64,000 nt of DNA from Paenibacillus sp. NFR01 (GCF_900111565.1 NZ_FOIK01000003.1:62001-126000), one strand, 5' to 3'. Positions 16,891-26,013 are shown, counted from the stretch's first letter. Notes: generated from the letters alone by a model not told the origin. Made by a program: numbers and translations.

Positions 16891-17883
16891 ATGGGAAAAT
16901 CGAGACGCTTGATTGAATTGATGATGGCTGTAAATCGTAAACGTAAATTTACCGTAAAAGAGCTTGCTGAGGAATTTGGTGTATCTACCCGAACCATGCT
17001 GCGTGATTTGCAAGAGCTAAGTGGTATGGGGGTACCTTTATATTCTCAAGTTGGTGCGGGAGGTGGATACCATGTTCTTAAGGAGCGGACCCTTCCGCCT
17101 ATTTCATTTACGGAGAATGAGGCATTCTCCATATTCTTTGCTTCCCATGCTCTTCGGCACTTCAGTTCGTTGCCCTTCGAGGCATCTGCAGAATCCGCAC
17201 TTCGCAAATTCTTCCGATATTTATCGGACGATGTGAAAAGCCAGATCGATGAGATGCGGCACCGAGTGGACTTCTTTACGCATACACGTCAAGAACGAGC
17301 CGAACACCTTGAGATATTGCTCCAAGCGTCCATTAAAAGGTTGCCCGTGACAATCCATTATGGATCTCGAACGGATGAAACCCAACAAAGAACGATTCAA
17401 CCCATCGGGATATATGCCCATGAGGGGTATTGGTTTTGCCCGGCTTACTGCTATCTGCGAAAAGCCTTCCGGTTGTTTCGGGTAGATCGGATATGGTCAG
17501 CCGCTTGGGCGGAGGCCGGGGCCGTATCGCTTTCAGTGGATATTTCAGAGGTGAATTTAACGAACTGGGGACTACATTTCTACGGTAAACAAGAATGTGT
17601 TGATGTTAAAGTGCAACTAACGCCAAAGGGGATTCAATTATTTCGGGATAAAAGTTGGATTTTCCCTTGGGGAGAGGTTCATGTTTCCGATGATGGAACG
17701 GGTATATTAGAAGCCGGCATTTCCATCTCAGAGATACCGTTTTTCTCCGAATATTTCTTTTCATTCGGTGCTGAGGCGGTCGTGCTTCAACCGGAAGAAC
17801 TAAGAGAGGCGGTTAGAATGAAATTGGTCCATACGCTCGAGCAGTATAATATCCCACCCTCCTATTCCGATATTCACCAATGA
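16891..17883 (+). CDS. YafY-type HTH/WYL transcriptional regulator
   Basis: A 330-residue regulator. N-terminal winged helix (KFTVKELAEEFGVSTRTMLRD, residues about 17-40) is followed by a WYL domain in the middle (VTIHYGSR ... QPIGIYAHEGYWFCPAYC ... RLFRVDRI) and a WCX-like C-terminal extension. WYL domains bind nucleotides or nucleic acids. The ATG at 16891 is preferred; an upstream ATG at 16858 overlaps the divergent promoter. Paired with the alpha/beta hydrolase on the other strand. Confidence 0.87.
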   Translation: MGKSRRLIELMMAVNRKRKFTVKELAEEFGVSTRTMLRDLQELSGMGVPLYSQVGAGGGYHVLKERTLPPISFTENEAFSIFFASHALRHFSSLPFEASAESALRKFFRYLSDDVKSQIDEMRHRVDFFTHTRQERAEHLEILLQASIKRLPVTIHYGSRTDETQQRTIQPIGIYAHEGYWFCPAYCYLRKAFRLFRVDRIWSAAWAEAGAVSLSVDISEVNLTNWGLHFYGKQECVDVKVQLTPKGIQLFRDKSWIFPWGEVHVSDDGTGILEAGISISEIPFFSEYFFSFGAEAVVLQPEELREAVRMKLVHTLEQYNIPPSYSDIHQ

Positions 17884-18032
17884 AATGATTCTTGCGGGTT
17901 GGCTTATCACGAAAGGGTATCAGGATGGCCTTTTCACTTGCGGTTACGGCCAACGCGGCAACCGTATCACAAAGAAGCCAGAAATTTTGATACAATGTAG
18001 ACTACGGCTAGTAATCAGGGACGGTGATTAAG

Positions 18033-18602
18033 ATGGGAAGAAAGCAGGCTTTTACAAAATCGGAATTGCTTGACCAGACCAAGCGGGTGCTTCTCGAATA
18101 CGGTTACGAGGGGTTCCAACTTAAGTTATTATCAAAAAGTCTGGTTGGAGCCAGAAGTACGATTTACCAATATTATGCCAATAAAGAAGAGATCGTTGCT
18201 GCATGTATGAAGCGATCCATGGAAATTGTGTTGCAGAAGGCGTCGGCGATAGATGAAACGGATTGCATGAACGCTCTACAACATCTGCTGGATGTATATC
18301 TGGAGGAAGCCAGTTTCCATCAATTGCTTGGCTATGCGCATAAAATAAATAAGACGAACTCTGCGGCAGCGGCCAATGACCTTGAATTTGTGGAGCAAGC
18401 GCATGTGACTTTAAAAAATCAGCTGGAGCGATTGTTTGCTCGTGCCCAGGAAGAGGGACACTTGAATCCGGGAATTCCGCTTCCTGCGATTATAGGTGTC
18501 TATTTCAACCTGATTGATACACCCAATATGATGAATATTCCCGCGCCGCAGTGGAGTAAGCTGTTGTACCAAATGTGGCTTGGAGGGGCAGGAAAACGAT
18601 AA
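18033..18602 (+). CDS. TetR family regulator of the adjacent ABC exporter
   Basis: A 189-residue TetR-type protein. The helix-turn-helix region contains KRVLLEYGYEGFQLKLLSK and then ARSTIYQYYANKEEIV. The C-terminal helices form the ligand-binding domain. A GTG at 18024 is an alternative start. Downstream, the ABC operon promoter carries two copies of a perfect or near-perfect 14-bp palindrome, which is the expected type of site for this protein. Confidence 0.87.
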   Translation: MGRKQAFTKSELLDQTKRVLLEYGYEGFQLKLLSKSLVGARSTIYQYYANKEEIVAACMKRSMEIVLQKASAIDETDCMNALQHLLDVYLEEASFHQLLGYAHKINKTNSAAAANDLEFVEQAHVTLKNQLERLFARAQEEGHLNPGIPLPAIIGVYFNLIDTPNMMNIPAPQWSKLLYQMWLGGAGKR

Positions 18603-18617
18603 GGCGCAGAAATATAT

Positions 18618-18693
18618 TTGACACGCGTGTCATATAAAACCTATAATATTAATAAGCCGGACGATAGAAATGATTAATTTGACACGAGTGTCA
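18618..18693 (+). promoter_or_regulatory. promoter with two TetR-type operators
   Basis: TTGACA (18618-18623) and TATAAT (18642-18647) are 18 bp apart. The palindrome TGACACGCGTGTCA at 18619-18632 covers the -35, and TGACACGAGTGTCA at 18680-18693 lies in the leader. The half-site TGACAC/GTGTCA is intact in both. A repressor bound here would block both initiation and early elongation. Confidence 0.8.
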
Positions 18694-18722
18694 TTTATTT
18701 TGGTTAAGGAGAGGAGTATCCT

Positions 18723-19844
18723 ATGTTTTTGGCATTGAAGGAATTGAGACATAGCAAGACCAGGTTTTTGATGATTGCAATCATCTTTGTGTTGATTTCC
18801 TGGTTGGTGTTCATCCTATCAGGGTTGGGCAATGGGTTATCTACGCTTGCGGCTTCGACGTTTAAGACCATGAAGGCGGATTATGTGGTTTTCGAACAAG
18901 GGTCAAAGGCTTCCATGGGCAAGTCTTTATTATCTAATGATTTGTCAGCGAAATTAGCGGAGATGCCCAATGTAAATGCCGTTTCACCCATGGGAACCAT
19001 TATGGCATCGGCCATCAAAGGCAGCAGCAAGCTGAATGAGGATAAGGTGGATATCGCGATTATCGGAATCGAACCGGGAAGTTTTCTTGAGCCGGCGGTT
19101 ACGGAAGGTACGGGGCTGGCCTCCGACCAAATGACGAAGGTTATCGTCAATGAGACGATGAAAGACGAAGGATTTCAGGTAGGGGACACCTTCCAGTTAG
19201 ATGGTTCGACGGAATCGTTGACGATTGCCGGTTTTGTCAAAAACCAAACCTATAACCACGTAGCAGCCGTATTTACGCCGATCGAAGAGTGGCGCAAGCT
19301 TGCGTTCGCGGCCCCAGGCTCGGACAAGGGAGTCTCGGAACCCGTCAATGCAATCATGCTTCAAGGGAAAGACATTCATCCGGATTCCATCAATGAACAG
19401 CTGTCGGGCACCGATACGGTTACCCGTGCGGCAGCGGTACAGGGGATGCCTGGCTACAAAGAAGAGAATGGCACCATCATGATGATGCTTGCGTTCCTGC
19501 TTGCAATCTCTGCATTCATTATCGGCGTGTTCTTCTATGTATTCACGATGCAGAAGTCCAACCAGTTCGGGATTATGAAGGCTATCGGGGCGAAGAATGG
19601 ATTCCTGGGTAGAGCCGTCGTCTCGCAAGTGTTCGTCTTATCGCTCTCCAGCATCATCGTCGGTATTTTATTGACCTATGGGACGGCGGCTATCATGCCG
19701 AAGGGCATGCCGTTCATGCTGGATACCACGCTGGTATTCATGTACTCCCTTATCTTGCTTGTAATCGCATTGCTTAGTTCGTTGGTATCCGTCCGTACGA
19801 TCTCGAGAATTGATCCGCTTAAGGCGCTTGGGAGGGTTGAGTAA
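18723..19844 (+). CDS. ABC transporter permease (FtsX/MacB-like)
   Basis: A 373-residue permease with the FtsX layout: one N-terminal helix (about 14-36), a large extracytoplasmic MacB-type domain (about 40-240) and three helices at the C-terminus (about 250-370). Such permeases work with LolD/MacB-type ATPases in export or envelope-stress functions. The stop codon overlaps the ATG of the ATPase gene by one base. The promoter carries TetR-type operators. Confidence 0.88.
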   Translation: MFLALKELRHSKTRFLMIAIIFVLISWLVFILSGLGNGLSTLAASTFKTMKADYVVFEQGSKASMGKSLLSNDLSAKLAEMPNVNAVSPMGTIMASAIKGSSKLNEDKVDIAIIGIEPGSFLEPAVTEGTGLASDQMTKVIVNETMKDEGFQVGDTFQLDGSTESLTIAGFVKNQTYNHVAAVFTPIEEWRKLAFAAPGSDKGVSEPVNAIMLQGKDIHPDSINEQLSGTDTVTRAAAVQGMPGYKEENGTIMMMLAFLLAISAFIIGVFFYVFTMQKSNQFGIMKAIGAKNGFLGRAVVSQVFVLSLSSIIVGILLTYGTAAIMPKGMPFMLDTTLVFMYSLILLVIALLSSLVSVRTISRIDPLKALGRVE

Positions 19845-20539
19845 TGACTGAAGGCTTGCAACTGACAGCAGCTACCAAATATTACAATGAAGGATCGAAT
19901 CGCATTGCGGCACTGGACCATGTGTCCATAAAGGTCGAGCCCGGAGAGTTTGTTGCGGTGGTCGGGCCGTCCGGTTCGGGAAAAAGCACCTTCTTATCGG
20001 TCGCCGGCGCACTGCTAAAAGCCTCCGAGGGAGAGGTGACCCTGAATGGAAAGGACATATCGAAGCTTTCGGATCACCAGCTATCCGATATGCGATTGCA
20101 TGAAATTGGGTTCATTATGCAGGCCTCGAATCTGGTTCCTTACCTGAATGTTCTGGATCAGCTGCTTGTCGTGAAGCGGATGTCGGGAAAGGTTCGTGCA
20201 GCGGACAAAGCTTTTGCCGTGAAGTTGCTCGAAGAACTGGGGTTAGGCCAAAAATTGAAGAGCTACCCGGAGGAGCTGTCCGGGGGTGAGAAACAGCGTA
20301 CCGCCATTGCCCGCGCGTTGATTAACGATCCCGCTGTCATATTGGCCGATGAACCTACGGCAAGCCTGGACACCAAGCGGGCCCATGAAGTGGTCTCCTT
20401 GATTGCCCATGAGGTGAGAACCCGCCGCAAAGCGGCGATTATGGTCACACATGATGAACGGCTGCTTGCCTACTGCGATAAGGTATACCGGATGGAAGAC
20501 GGCCAGTTGACTCTAGCAGAACTGGAGTCCATTCATTAA
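19844..20539 (+). CDS. ABC transporter ATP-binding protein (LolD/MacB-like)
   Basis: A 231-residue ATPase with Walker A GPSGSGKST, Q-loop FIMQASNL, signature LSGGEKQR, Walker B VILADEPTASLD and H-loop MVTHD. It belongs to the group that pairs with FtsX-type permeases. Translationally coupled to the permease gene upstream; both are followed by a strong terminator. The substrate is unknown. Confidence 0.92.
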   Translation: MTEGLQLTAATKYYNEGSNRIAALDHVSIKVEPGEFVAVVGPSGSGKSTFLSVAGALLKASEGEVTLNGKDISKLSDHQLSDMRLHEIGFIMQASNLVPYLNVLDQLLVVKRMSGKVRAADKAFAVKLLEELGLGQKLKSYPEELSGGEKQRTAIARALINDPAVILADEPTASLDTKRAHEVVSLIAHEVRTRRKAAIMVTHDERLLAYCDKVYRMEDGQLTLAELESIH

Positions 20540-20560
20540 GGCATCATCGGAATGGAAAAT

Positions 20561-20612
20561 AGCAGCGGCCGTGGATACGATATTTATCGTCCACGGCCGC
20601 TGCTTTTTGTTT
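20561..20612 (+). terminator. terminator of the ABC exporter operon
   Basis: A very long stem (AGCAGCGGCCGTGGA pairing with TCCACGGCCGCTGCT) is followed by TTTTTGTTTTTT. Confidence 0.93.
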
Positions 20613-20670
20613 TTTCGGCAAGCCGGGTATCGACACCATATCCTGATGGGTTGATCGATCAAGGAAATAC

Positions 20671-21141
20671 TTAATTTACCGTCTTATTGATAAAATCAAT
20701 CTCATTCCGGATCCCTTTATGGGCGTCATTCCACAGGCCTTTGGTCAGGCGAATGCGCAGCAGGCAGGTATTCGGGTCTTCGTCGTTATTGGCTTCGTAA
20801 TACCAGTCGGCGAATATGGTGCGCAGCTTGGCCATCATCTCCGCGTTTTTCTCGTCACATACCCAGCCCAGGTTCTCACCGATACCATTCGCCGTAAAGT
20901 TTTCGACGATGATGCAAACGGAGACTTCGGGGTTTTCGGCGATCTGTTGCATCTTGTTTGAGGTCGCGTAAGTGACGGTGTAGAAGGCGCCGTCCTCATA
21001 GTAGGCGTCCACAATGCGGGCGGCGGGACGGCTTATGCCATTCGCCCCCGGTTCCAGCGCGATGGTGGACAGAGAGATCAGGCCGTCTTTGTTACCCGCC
21101 TGTTCTTCCAACAGCTTCATGGCTTCTTCGTACCTGTTCAT
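20671..21141 (-). CDS. pyridoxamine 5'-phosphate oxidase-fold protein
   Basis: A 156-residue protein of the PPOX split-barrel (general stress protein 26-like) family, which binds FMN or F420. MNRYEEAMKLLEEQ opens the helix, then LSTIAL, a barrel strand with ARIVDAYYEDGAFYTVTY and the helix KMQQIAENPEVSVCI, the usual pattern. AGGAGGT precedes the ATG at 21141; an upstream ATG at 21171 is without a site. The physiological substrate is unknown. Confidence 0.82.
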   Translation of the reverse strand: MNRYEEAMKLLEEQAGNKDGLISLSTIALEPGANGISRPAARIVDAYYEDGAFYTVTYATSNKMQQIAENPEVSVCIIVENFTANGIGENLGWVCDEKNAEMMAKLRTIFADWYYEANNDEDPNTCLLRIRLTKGLWNDAHKGIRNEIDFINKTVN

Positions 21142-21327
21142 TAGATTACCTCCTAAAGTGTCATAAGGCATATAGGATCAGCTTATCATTGTAAAATAAT
21201 GGTGCATGTGAATAATATTACGATAGGTACAAAATCGCTACCTCTCCCTCTTCGTGGTGATTTAGGTTAAGCATTCGTAGTCGTGATAGACTTGCTGTAG
21301 GCTAAAGGATAAAGGAGGTCTGAAACC

Positions 21328-21747
21328 ATGGAATTCGAAGAAATCGTAACGGTACATGTTCAAATTGAGAATGCGATCCACTTGAATCAGGATGATGGGG
21401 ATTCGGTGACCATGATTTCTTTTAAAGGACATGCCACAGGGAAGTATTTTGAAGGAAAGATCCTTGACGGAGGAGTGGATACGCAGATCATTGGAAGGGC
21501 AGGTAGCCGGCATACCTTATCGGCAAGGTATATGCTTGAAGGCAAGGATCATACAGGGGAGCCATGCTCAATTTATATTGAGAATAACGGCAATGCAAAC
21601 AGCAAGCTGGAAAATGCATTATTCAGAACTTATCCAAAAGTCATTACGAACAGCAAAGCGCTGGCTTTTCTAAATGATGATATTTTAGTTGCAGAAGGAC
21701 GAGCAACGGAATATGGTTTAGATATTAAGCTATATAGAGCAGTGTAA
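21328..21747 (+). CDS. DUF3237 family protein
   Basis: A 139-residue protein matching the DUF3237 pattern: an early strand, FKGHATGKYFEGKILDGGVD, a central strand with ARYMLEGKD, and an end with AEGRATEYG and the final strand. The family adopts a small barrel and has no firmly known function. AAAGGAGG lies upstream. The next gene, an alpha/beta hydrolase, begins 26 bp later, so the two are probably co-transcribed. Confidence 0.75.
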   Translation: MEFEEIVTVHVQIENAIHLNQDDGDSVTMISFKGHATGKYFEGKILDGGVDTQIIGRAGSRHTLSARYMLEGKDHTGEPCSIYIENNGNANSKLENALFRTYPKVITNSKALAFLNDDILVAEGRATEYGLDIKLYRAV

Positions 21748-21772
21748 TGAATGCATAGGAAGGGGTTTTAAA

Positions 21773-22531
21773 ATGGACCGCTATCGAAAACAAGTGGTAA
21801 CGATACAACACCATGGGAGAGAAATTTATGGCGACTCTTACATGCCTGATCGTGAGCAAAAGTGTCCTATCGTGATCTTTAGCCATGGTTTTAATGGAAC
21901 GAATGCAGATTTCGCTATGAATGGCGAATGTTTGGCACAGAGGGGTGTGGGCGCCTATTGTTTTGACTTTTGCGGCGGCTCTGTACATTCAAAGAGTGAC
22001 CTTGAGACCACGGAGATGTCCATATTTACAGAAAAAGAAGATCTCTGCGCCGTTGTGGATGACATCAAAACCTGGGAGAACGTCGATCCGGATCATATCT
22101 ATTTATTTGGAGGAAGCCAGGGAGGATTAGTGTCCGCATTAGTGGCCGATGAGTACGTACAAGATATTAAAGGCCTCCTGCTGTTATTTCCGGCGCTGTG
22201 CATTGTAGATGATTGGAATAAAAAGTTTCCGGCACTTAATGATATTCCCGATACATACGAGTTGTGGGGAGTTCGATTGGGCAGAGTGTTCTTCGAATCG
22301 ATTCATAACTTTCCGCTATTTGACCATATTGGACAATTCAATAAACAGGTTTTGATTTTCCATGGGGACCAGGATGCTATCGTGGCCCTTGAATATGGGA
22401 ACAAGGCCTCGATGTTATATCCGCATGCTAGAATGGAAGTGTTTCCAGGCGAAGGCCACGGTTTCACGGAAGCGGGTAATCAAAGAGTTGCCGATTTAAC
22501 CTACGAATTTATTAGTCGAGAGACGAACTGA
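21773..22531 (+). CDS. alpha/beta hydrolase (feruloyl-esterase-like)
   Basis: A 252-residue serine hydrolase without a signal peptide. The nucleophile elbow is GGSQGG, the acid is in HGDQDAIV and the His is in GEGHGF; SHGFNG near residue 44 forms the oxyanion region. This layout matches bacterial cinnamoyl or feruloyl esterases and small peptidase-like esterases. It is followed by a WYL regulator gene 22 bp downstream. Confidence 0.85.
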   Translation: MDRYRKQVVTIQHHGREIYGDSYMPDREQKCPIVIFSHGFNGTNADFAMNGECLAQRGVGAYCFDFCGGSVHSKSDLETTEMSIFTEKEDLCAVVDDIKTWENVDPDHIYLFGGSQGGLVSALVADEYVQDIKGLLLLFPALCIVDDWNKKFPALNDIPDTYELWGVRLGRVFFESIHNFPLFDHIGQFNKQVLIFHGDQDAIVALEYGNKASMLYPHARMEVFPGEGHGFTEAGNQRVADLTYEFISRETN

Positions 22532-22553
22532 GCGCAGATAAGGAGAGGACGCT

Positions 22554-23501
22554 GTGAACAAAACCGACCGGATGCTGGCCATCGTCATTGAGCTGCAGCG
22601 TAAAGGCGTGCTGCGTGCCGAGGATTTGGCTGCCAAGTTCGAGACGAGTGTCCGCACGATTTACCGTGACGTTCAAGCGCTAAGCGAAGCGGGCGTTCCG
22701 GTGGCGGGTGCGCCGGGATTAGGGTACTCCTTAATGGAGGGCTATTTTCTCCCTCCTGTCAGCTTCACGCCAGAGGAAGCGGTGGCGCTGCTCATCGGGG
22801 CGGAATTCGTCGAAATGAGGCTGGACGCGGAGTACGGGGAGAAGGCCCGCAGTTCGCAGGAGAAGATCGAGGCGATTTTACCGGAGAGTGTCCGCGAGGA
22901 GACCGAACGGATCCGGTCGGTGATTCGGCTGTTGAATGAAAAAGGGGCGAAGACGCGCGGGCAGGAAAAAGAAACGTTCAAACAGCTGCGCCGGGCAATT
23001 CTGCAGAAGCGCAGGGTTCGTTTCCGCTACGCCAAAAACTTGCCGGATCCGGACGGATCTCGTCATAGCGAGCGAACGGTTGATCCTTACGGGCTCGTTT
23101 TTTTGCAAGGGTTATGGATGCTTGTTGCGTTTTGCGGACTGAGGCAAGACATCCGGCACTTTCGGCTGTCCCGCATGAACGAGCTTGCCGTACTGGACGA
23201 TTCGTTCAGCATCGTCCCGGGTTTTCGCTTTCAGGATCACCGGTCTATTGACGATCGGAAGGTGACCGTCCGCCTGTGGGTCGACCCATCCGTCGCGGAC
23301 CGGGTTCAGGAATCGGACAATTTCTATATGGAGTCGTTTGAGCCGGGGGACAAAGGCTGGCTGGCTACGTTCCGTGTCCGGCGGGTGGAGGACCTCCTTC
23401 AATGGACGCTCGGATGGGGTGCAGCGGTGCAGGTGCTGGAGCCGGAATCGCTGCGCGAGAGGGTGCGCGAAGAAATTCAAAAAATGCTTGAACGCTACTG
23501 A
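22554..23501 (+). CDS. YafY-type HTH/WYL transcriptional regulator
   Basis: A 315-residue regulator, second of this family in the window. The N-terminal winged helix (ADLAAKFETSVRTIYRDVQALSEAGVPV) leads to the WYL domain (RVRFRYAKN ... VDPYGLVFLQGLWMLVAFC ... RHFRLSRM) and a WCX C-terminal part (VTVRLWVDPSV ... ). The start is GTG with AGGAGAGGA upstream. The next gene, a DinB protein, lies beyond an intrinsic terminator that overlaps this gene. Confidence 0.88.
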   Translation: MNKTDRMLAIVIELQRKGVLRAEDLAAKFETSVRTIYRDVQALSEAGVPVAGAPGLGYSLMEGYFLPPVSFTPEEAVALLIGAEFVEMRLDAEYGEKARSSQEKIEAILPESVREETERIRSVIRLLNEKGAKTRGQEKETFKQLRRAILQKRRVRFRYAKNLPDPDGSRHSERTVDPYGLVFLQGLWMLVAFCGLRQDIRHFRLSRMNELAVLDDSFSIVPGFRFQDHRSIDDRKVTVRLWVDPSVADRVQESDNFYMESFEPGDKGWLATFRVRRVEDLLQWTLGWGAAVQVLEPESLRERVREEIQKMLERY

Positions 23502-23525
23502 CATAATGCTGTCAGTAGCGTTTTT
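23491..23525 (+). terminator. terminator overlapping the WYL gene stop codon
   Basis: A perfect 13-bp stem (AACGCTACTGACA with TGTCAGTAGCGTT) starts inside the last codons of the WYL gene, includes the stop TGA (23499-23501), and runs into TTTTTG. Confidence 0.88.
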
Positions 23526-23564
23526 GTATGCTGAATTCAGTTAAGCAAAAAGGAGCTGGGTTCA

Positions 23565-24146
23565 GTGATGGATACGAAAGAAACGCTGCGTAACTTCGAG
23601 GAGACGGTCAACGGTTATATTCGAGATTTGGATAGCACAAGTCTTGAGCAGCTGCTTTGGAAGCCGGCGGAGGACGAATGGTCGCTGGGTCAGATGTACA
23701 TGCATTTAATCGGTTCCGCACAGTATATGCAGCTGAGAAACGCCGCATTGTGCCTTGAACCGGGCGATAGCCCGAAACGGGCGGAAAAAACGAAGCTGGG
23801 CGAAGATGTATTCCAGGCGGGGAGTTTCCCGCCGGATCGGGTCAGGGTCCCCCCGTCCCCGCAATACACGCCCCTGCAACCGGATAGCAAAGAACAGCTT
23901 GTAGGCGGGCTGCGGGATACAGTACGCCTTATGACTGAGATCGAACCGGCGATTGCAGCGGCTTTTGTTCCGGTTACCCAAGGGGAATTAGGATCGGATA
24001 GGGAGAGCGTTCGAAATACGGTTCTCCACCCGCGACTTGGGGGATTGAACGCACTCGAATGGTTTGGACTGATCGAGATGCACTATCGCCACCATTTGCT
24101 CCAGAAGGCGCGTCTGGACAACGCTTGGAGGGAAGCAAATGGGTGA
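23565..24146 (+). CDS. DinB family protein
   Basis: A 193-residue four-helix-bundle protein of the DinB/YfiT superfamily. The first helices carry EEWSLG-like sequence ([16 protein letters not shown], with the first metal His) and the last helix has [14 protein letters not shown] with the second metal-binding pair. The start is GTG at 23565 or ATG at 23568, both after AAGGAG. Members include thiol transferases such as bacillithiol S-transferases; no substrate can be assigned. It overlaps the EVE-domain gene by eight bases. Confidence 0.85.
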   Translation: MMDTKETLRNFEETVNGYIRDLDSTSLEQLLWKPAEDEWSLGQMYMHLIGSAQYMQLRNAALCLEPGDSPKRAEKTKLGEDVFQAGSFPPDRVRVPPSPQYTPLQPDSKEQLVGGLRDTVRLMTEIEPAIAAAFVPVTQGELGSDRESVRNTVLHPRLGGLNALEWFGLIEMHYRHHLLQKARLDNAWREANG

Positions 24147-24591
24147 ACCCGGGCTGGAAAGTGCTAAGCCTTCCTATTGGATAGGCGTCGTCTCGGCGTC
24201 GCACGTGCAGCGGGGAGTCAGCGGCGGCTTCGCCCAGATGTGTCACGGTAAATCCGCCCCGCTCCGCAGGATGCAACCGGGAGATTGGCTGGTGTACTAT
24301 TCTCCCCGTACGGAGATGGGAGACGGCGAGCCGCTGCAAGCATTCACCGCCATTGGCCGGGTTATGGACAACCTTGTGTACGAATATGCGATGTCCGAGA
24401 CGTTCGTACCTTACCGCCGGAACATTGAATATGTTTCCTGCCAGGAGGCGAGAATCGCAGGTTTGCTTGATCGGCTGTCCTTCACCCGCGGCAAGCGGAA
24501 TTGGGGCTACCCGTTCCGTACCGGTCACTTCGAGATCAACCGTGAAGATTTCTTGACGATCGCGGAAGCGATGCATGCGGGCATCCGATAA
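24139..24591 (+). CDS. EVE domain protein (PUA-like)
   Basis: A 150-residue protein of the EVE family (UPF0310). It shows [20 protein letters not shown] near the start, then [17 protein letters not shown] and later [10 protein letters not shown], the usual EVE signature for a pocket that reads modified bases. EVE proteins are linked to recognition of modified DNA or RNA. Here it is fused by overlap to a DinB gene rather than to a restriction nuclease, so a housekeeping or stress role is more likely than defence. Confidence 0.85.
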   Translation: MGEPGLESAKPSYWIGVVSASHVQRGVSGGFAQMCHGKSAPLRRMQPGDWLVYYSPRTEMGDGEPLQAFTAIGRVMDNLVYEYAMSETFVPYRRNIEYVSCQEARIAGLLDRLSFTRGKRNWGYPFRTGHFEINREDFLTIAEAMHAGIR

Positions 24592-24677
24592 AAGATTTTG
24601 GACTTCCGGCTGCTGTTAAGTTTGGATTTCCTAATTTATAACCGCAATATAAAGGAGTATAGGAAGGATGGGTTTTT

Positions 24678-25082
24678 GTGAATTTTTCTTCTGTACGCAT
24701 CATTACCGACGATGTGAACTGTCTCGTCGATTTCTATGAAAAAGTCCTGGGTGTTTCCGCGGAGCGCCCCGCGCCTGTTTTTGCTGAACTCGTTATGCCA
24801 GCATGTACGCTGGCAATCGGCCATACCCAGACGGCGCAGCTATTCGGCGCGGGTTCAGTAGTAGCAGCGAGTAATCACACTGTCATCATCGAGTTCCGCG
24901 TCGACGATATCGAAGCCGAATACGCGCGCTTAAAGCCAATTGTCTATGATTGGGTACAAGAACCGACCACGATGCCGTGGGGGAACCGCTCTATGCTGTT
25001 CCGTGATCCCGACGGGAACCTTGTAAATCTCTTCGAGCCGGTGACCGAGGAAGCAATTAAACGGTTCAGTGGCAGGCTTTAA
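24678..25082 (+). CDS. VOC family protein
   Basis: A 134-residue glyoxalase-fold protein. It begins VRIITDDVNCLVDFYEKVLGV and has the second-half pattern PTTMPWGNRSMLFRDPDGNLVNLFEPV with the conserved acidic residue in the last strand. The start is GTG nine bases after AGGAAGGA. Second VOC gene in the window; its N-terminal half resembles phnB-like proteins. The substrate is unknown. Confidence 0.83.
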   Translation: MNFSSVRIITDDVNCLVDFYEKVLGVSAERPAPVFAELVMPACTLAIGHTQTAQLFGAGSVVAASNHTVIIEFRVDDIEAEYARLKPIVYDWVQEPTTMPWGNRSMLFRDPDGNLVNLFEPVTEEAIKRFSGRL

Positions 25083-25102
25083 TGAACGGATCTTCATGAG
25101 GA

Positions 25103-25208
25103 CCATGTGATTACGATTTCCAACCCGACCAAAACGGCTTGATCCCGCCCGCTCTGGCAATGTCCATGTCCACCATGCTCCGGGCCATAGCTTCCCAGTG
25201 GCCGACTA
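25103..25208 (-). pseudogene. short coding-like remnant
   Basis: A minus-strand open stretch reads HWEAMARSMVDMDIARAGG and continues KPFWSGWKS before a stop. Its composition is protein-like, but no start with a ribosome binding site is present. On the plus strand, a second coding-like piece (MEWLSNESKSEVLREIV) runs from about 25317 into the azoreductase gene. Neither was identified; the 298-base interval between the VOC and azoreductase genes looks like decayed coding DNA plus one terminator. Confidence 0.25.
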
Positions 25209-25234
25209 TTAATAAATACACAAAGATTTGACGG

Positions 25235-25263
25235 GCGGACACTCACAGGGTGTTCGCTTTTTG
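25235..25263 (+). terminator. intrinsic terminator
   Basis: An 8-bp stem GCGGACAC/GTGTTCGC (one G-U) with loop TCACAGG is followed by five T. It probably ends the VOC transcript or a lost gene. Confidence 0.7.
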
Positions 25264-25380
25264 ATCTTCAATCTGGGATTCCAGTACATCATATAGAGCA
25301 AGCGTGTAGTTGATTTAATGGAATGGCTCAGTAATGAGTCGAAGAGCGAGGTCCTGCGAGAGATCGTGGACGCCGCCCTA

Positions 25381-26013
25381 TCAGAACTGTTTGGCAGCTT
25401 CCTTAGCTTGTGCGATTGCCTTTTCTTTTACAGACAGCGCATGATCGGATAATGCCGTGCCTTCCACAAAAATGGCCTCTATCGATTCAATCCCGTAGAA
25501 GTGCAACACCTTGGTCATATAGCTGTATCCCATCTCAAGCCAGGCAAGAGGACCTTCCGAATAAACGGAACCGCTGGCCTGAATGTGCAAGGCTTTCTTG
25601 CCTGACAGTAGGCCCACAGGGCCCTCATGGGTATATTTGAACGTCTTCCCCGGAATAGAGGTTGCATCGGTGTAGGCTTTTAACACCGGCGGGATCGAGA
25701 AATTCCACATCGGGGATACATAAACATACTTATCGGCGGCTACGTATTGATCAACAACCTCCTCCAGCCGTTCTACTTTTGCTTTCTCGGCATCAGATAG
25801 TTGATCGAACGGTGAACCGGAGCGAAGCTTTTTCCAACCGCGTAAAACATCGGCATCGAATGGCGGAATATTCTCTTTGTACAGATCGAGATGAATAACT
25901 TCATCGGCCGGATTTGCTTCGCAGTACGCTTCAATAAATGCTTTGCCTACGGCAAGGCTGTGAGATTCCTGATAATCAAGGGGATTCGCGGTAATATACA
26001 GTACAGTTCCCAT
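25381..26013 (-). CDS. azoR: FMN-dependent NADH-azoreductase
   Basis: A 210-residue flavodoxin-fold enzyme that reduces quinones and azo bonds with NADH by a two-electron route. It opens VLYITANPLDYQESHSLAVGK (FMN phosphate loop), has SPMWNFSIPPVLKAYTD in the FMN-binding middle and the ALHIQASG strand, all as in AzoR. The start at 26013 follows AAGGAAG; the frame is open further upstream into the intergenic region. It is divergent from an HxlR-family regulator, with a palindrome between them, the same arrangement as YodB with AzoR1 in B. subtilis. Confidence 0.92.
   Translation of the reverse strand: MGTVLYITANPLDYQESHSLAVGKAFIEAYCEANPADEVIHLDLYKENIPPFDADVLRGWKKLRSGSPFDQLSDAEKAKVERLEEVVDQYVAADKYVYVSPMWNFSIPPVLKAYTDATSIPGKTFKYTHEGPVGLLSGKKALHIQASGSVYSEGPLAWLEMGYSYMTKVLHFYGIESIEAIFVEGTALSDHALSVKEKAIAQAKEAAKQF

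Noticed and set aside
24139..24591. EVE protein as part of a restriction or defence island
   Set aside because: No nuclease, methylase or other defence gene lies nearby; the neighbours are metabolic.
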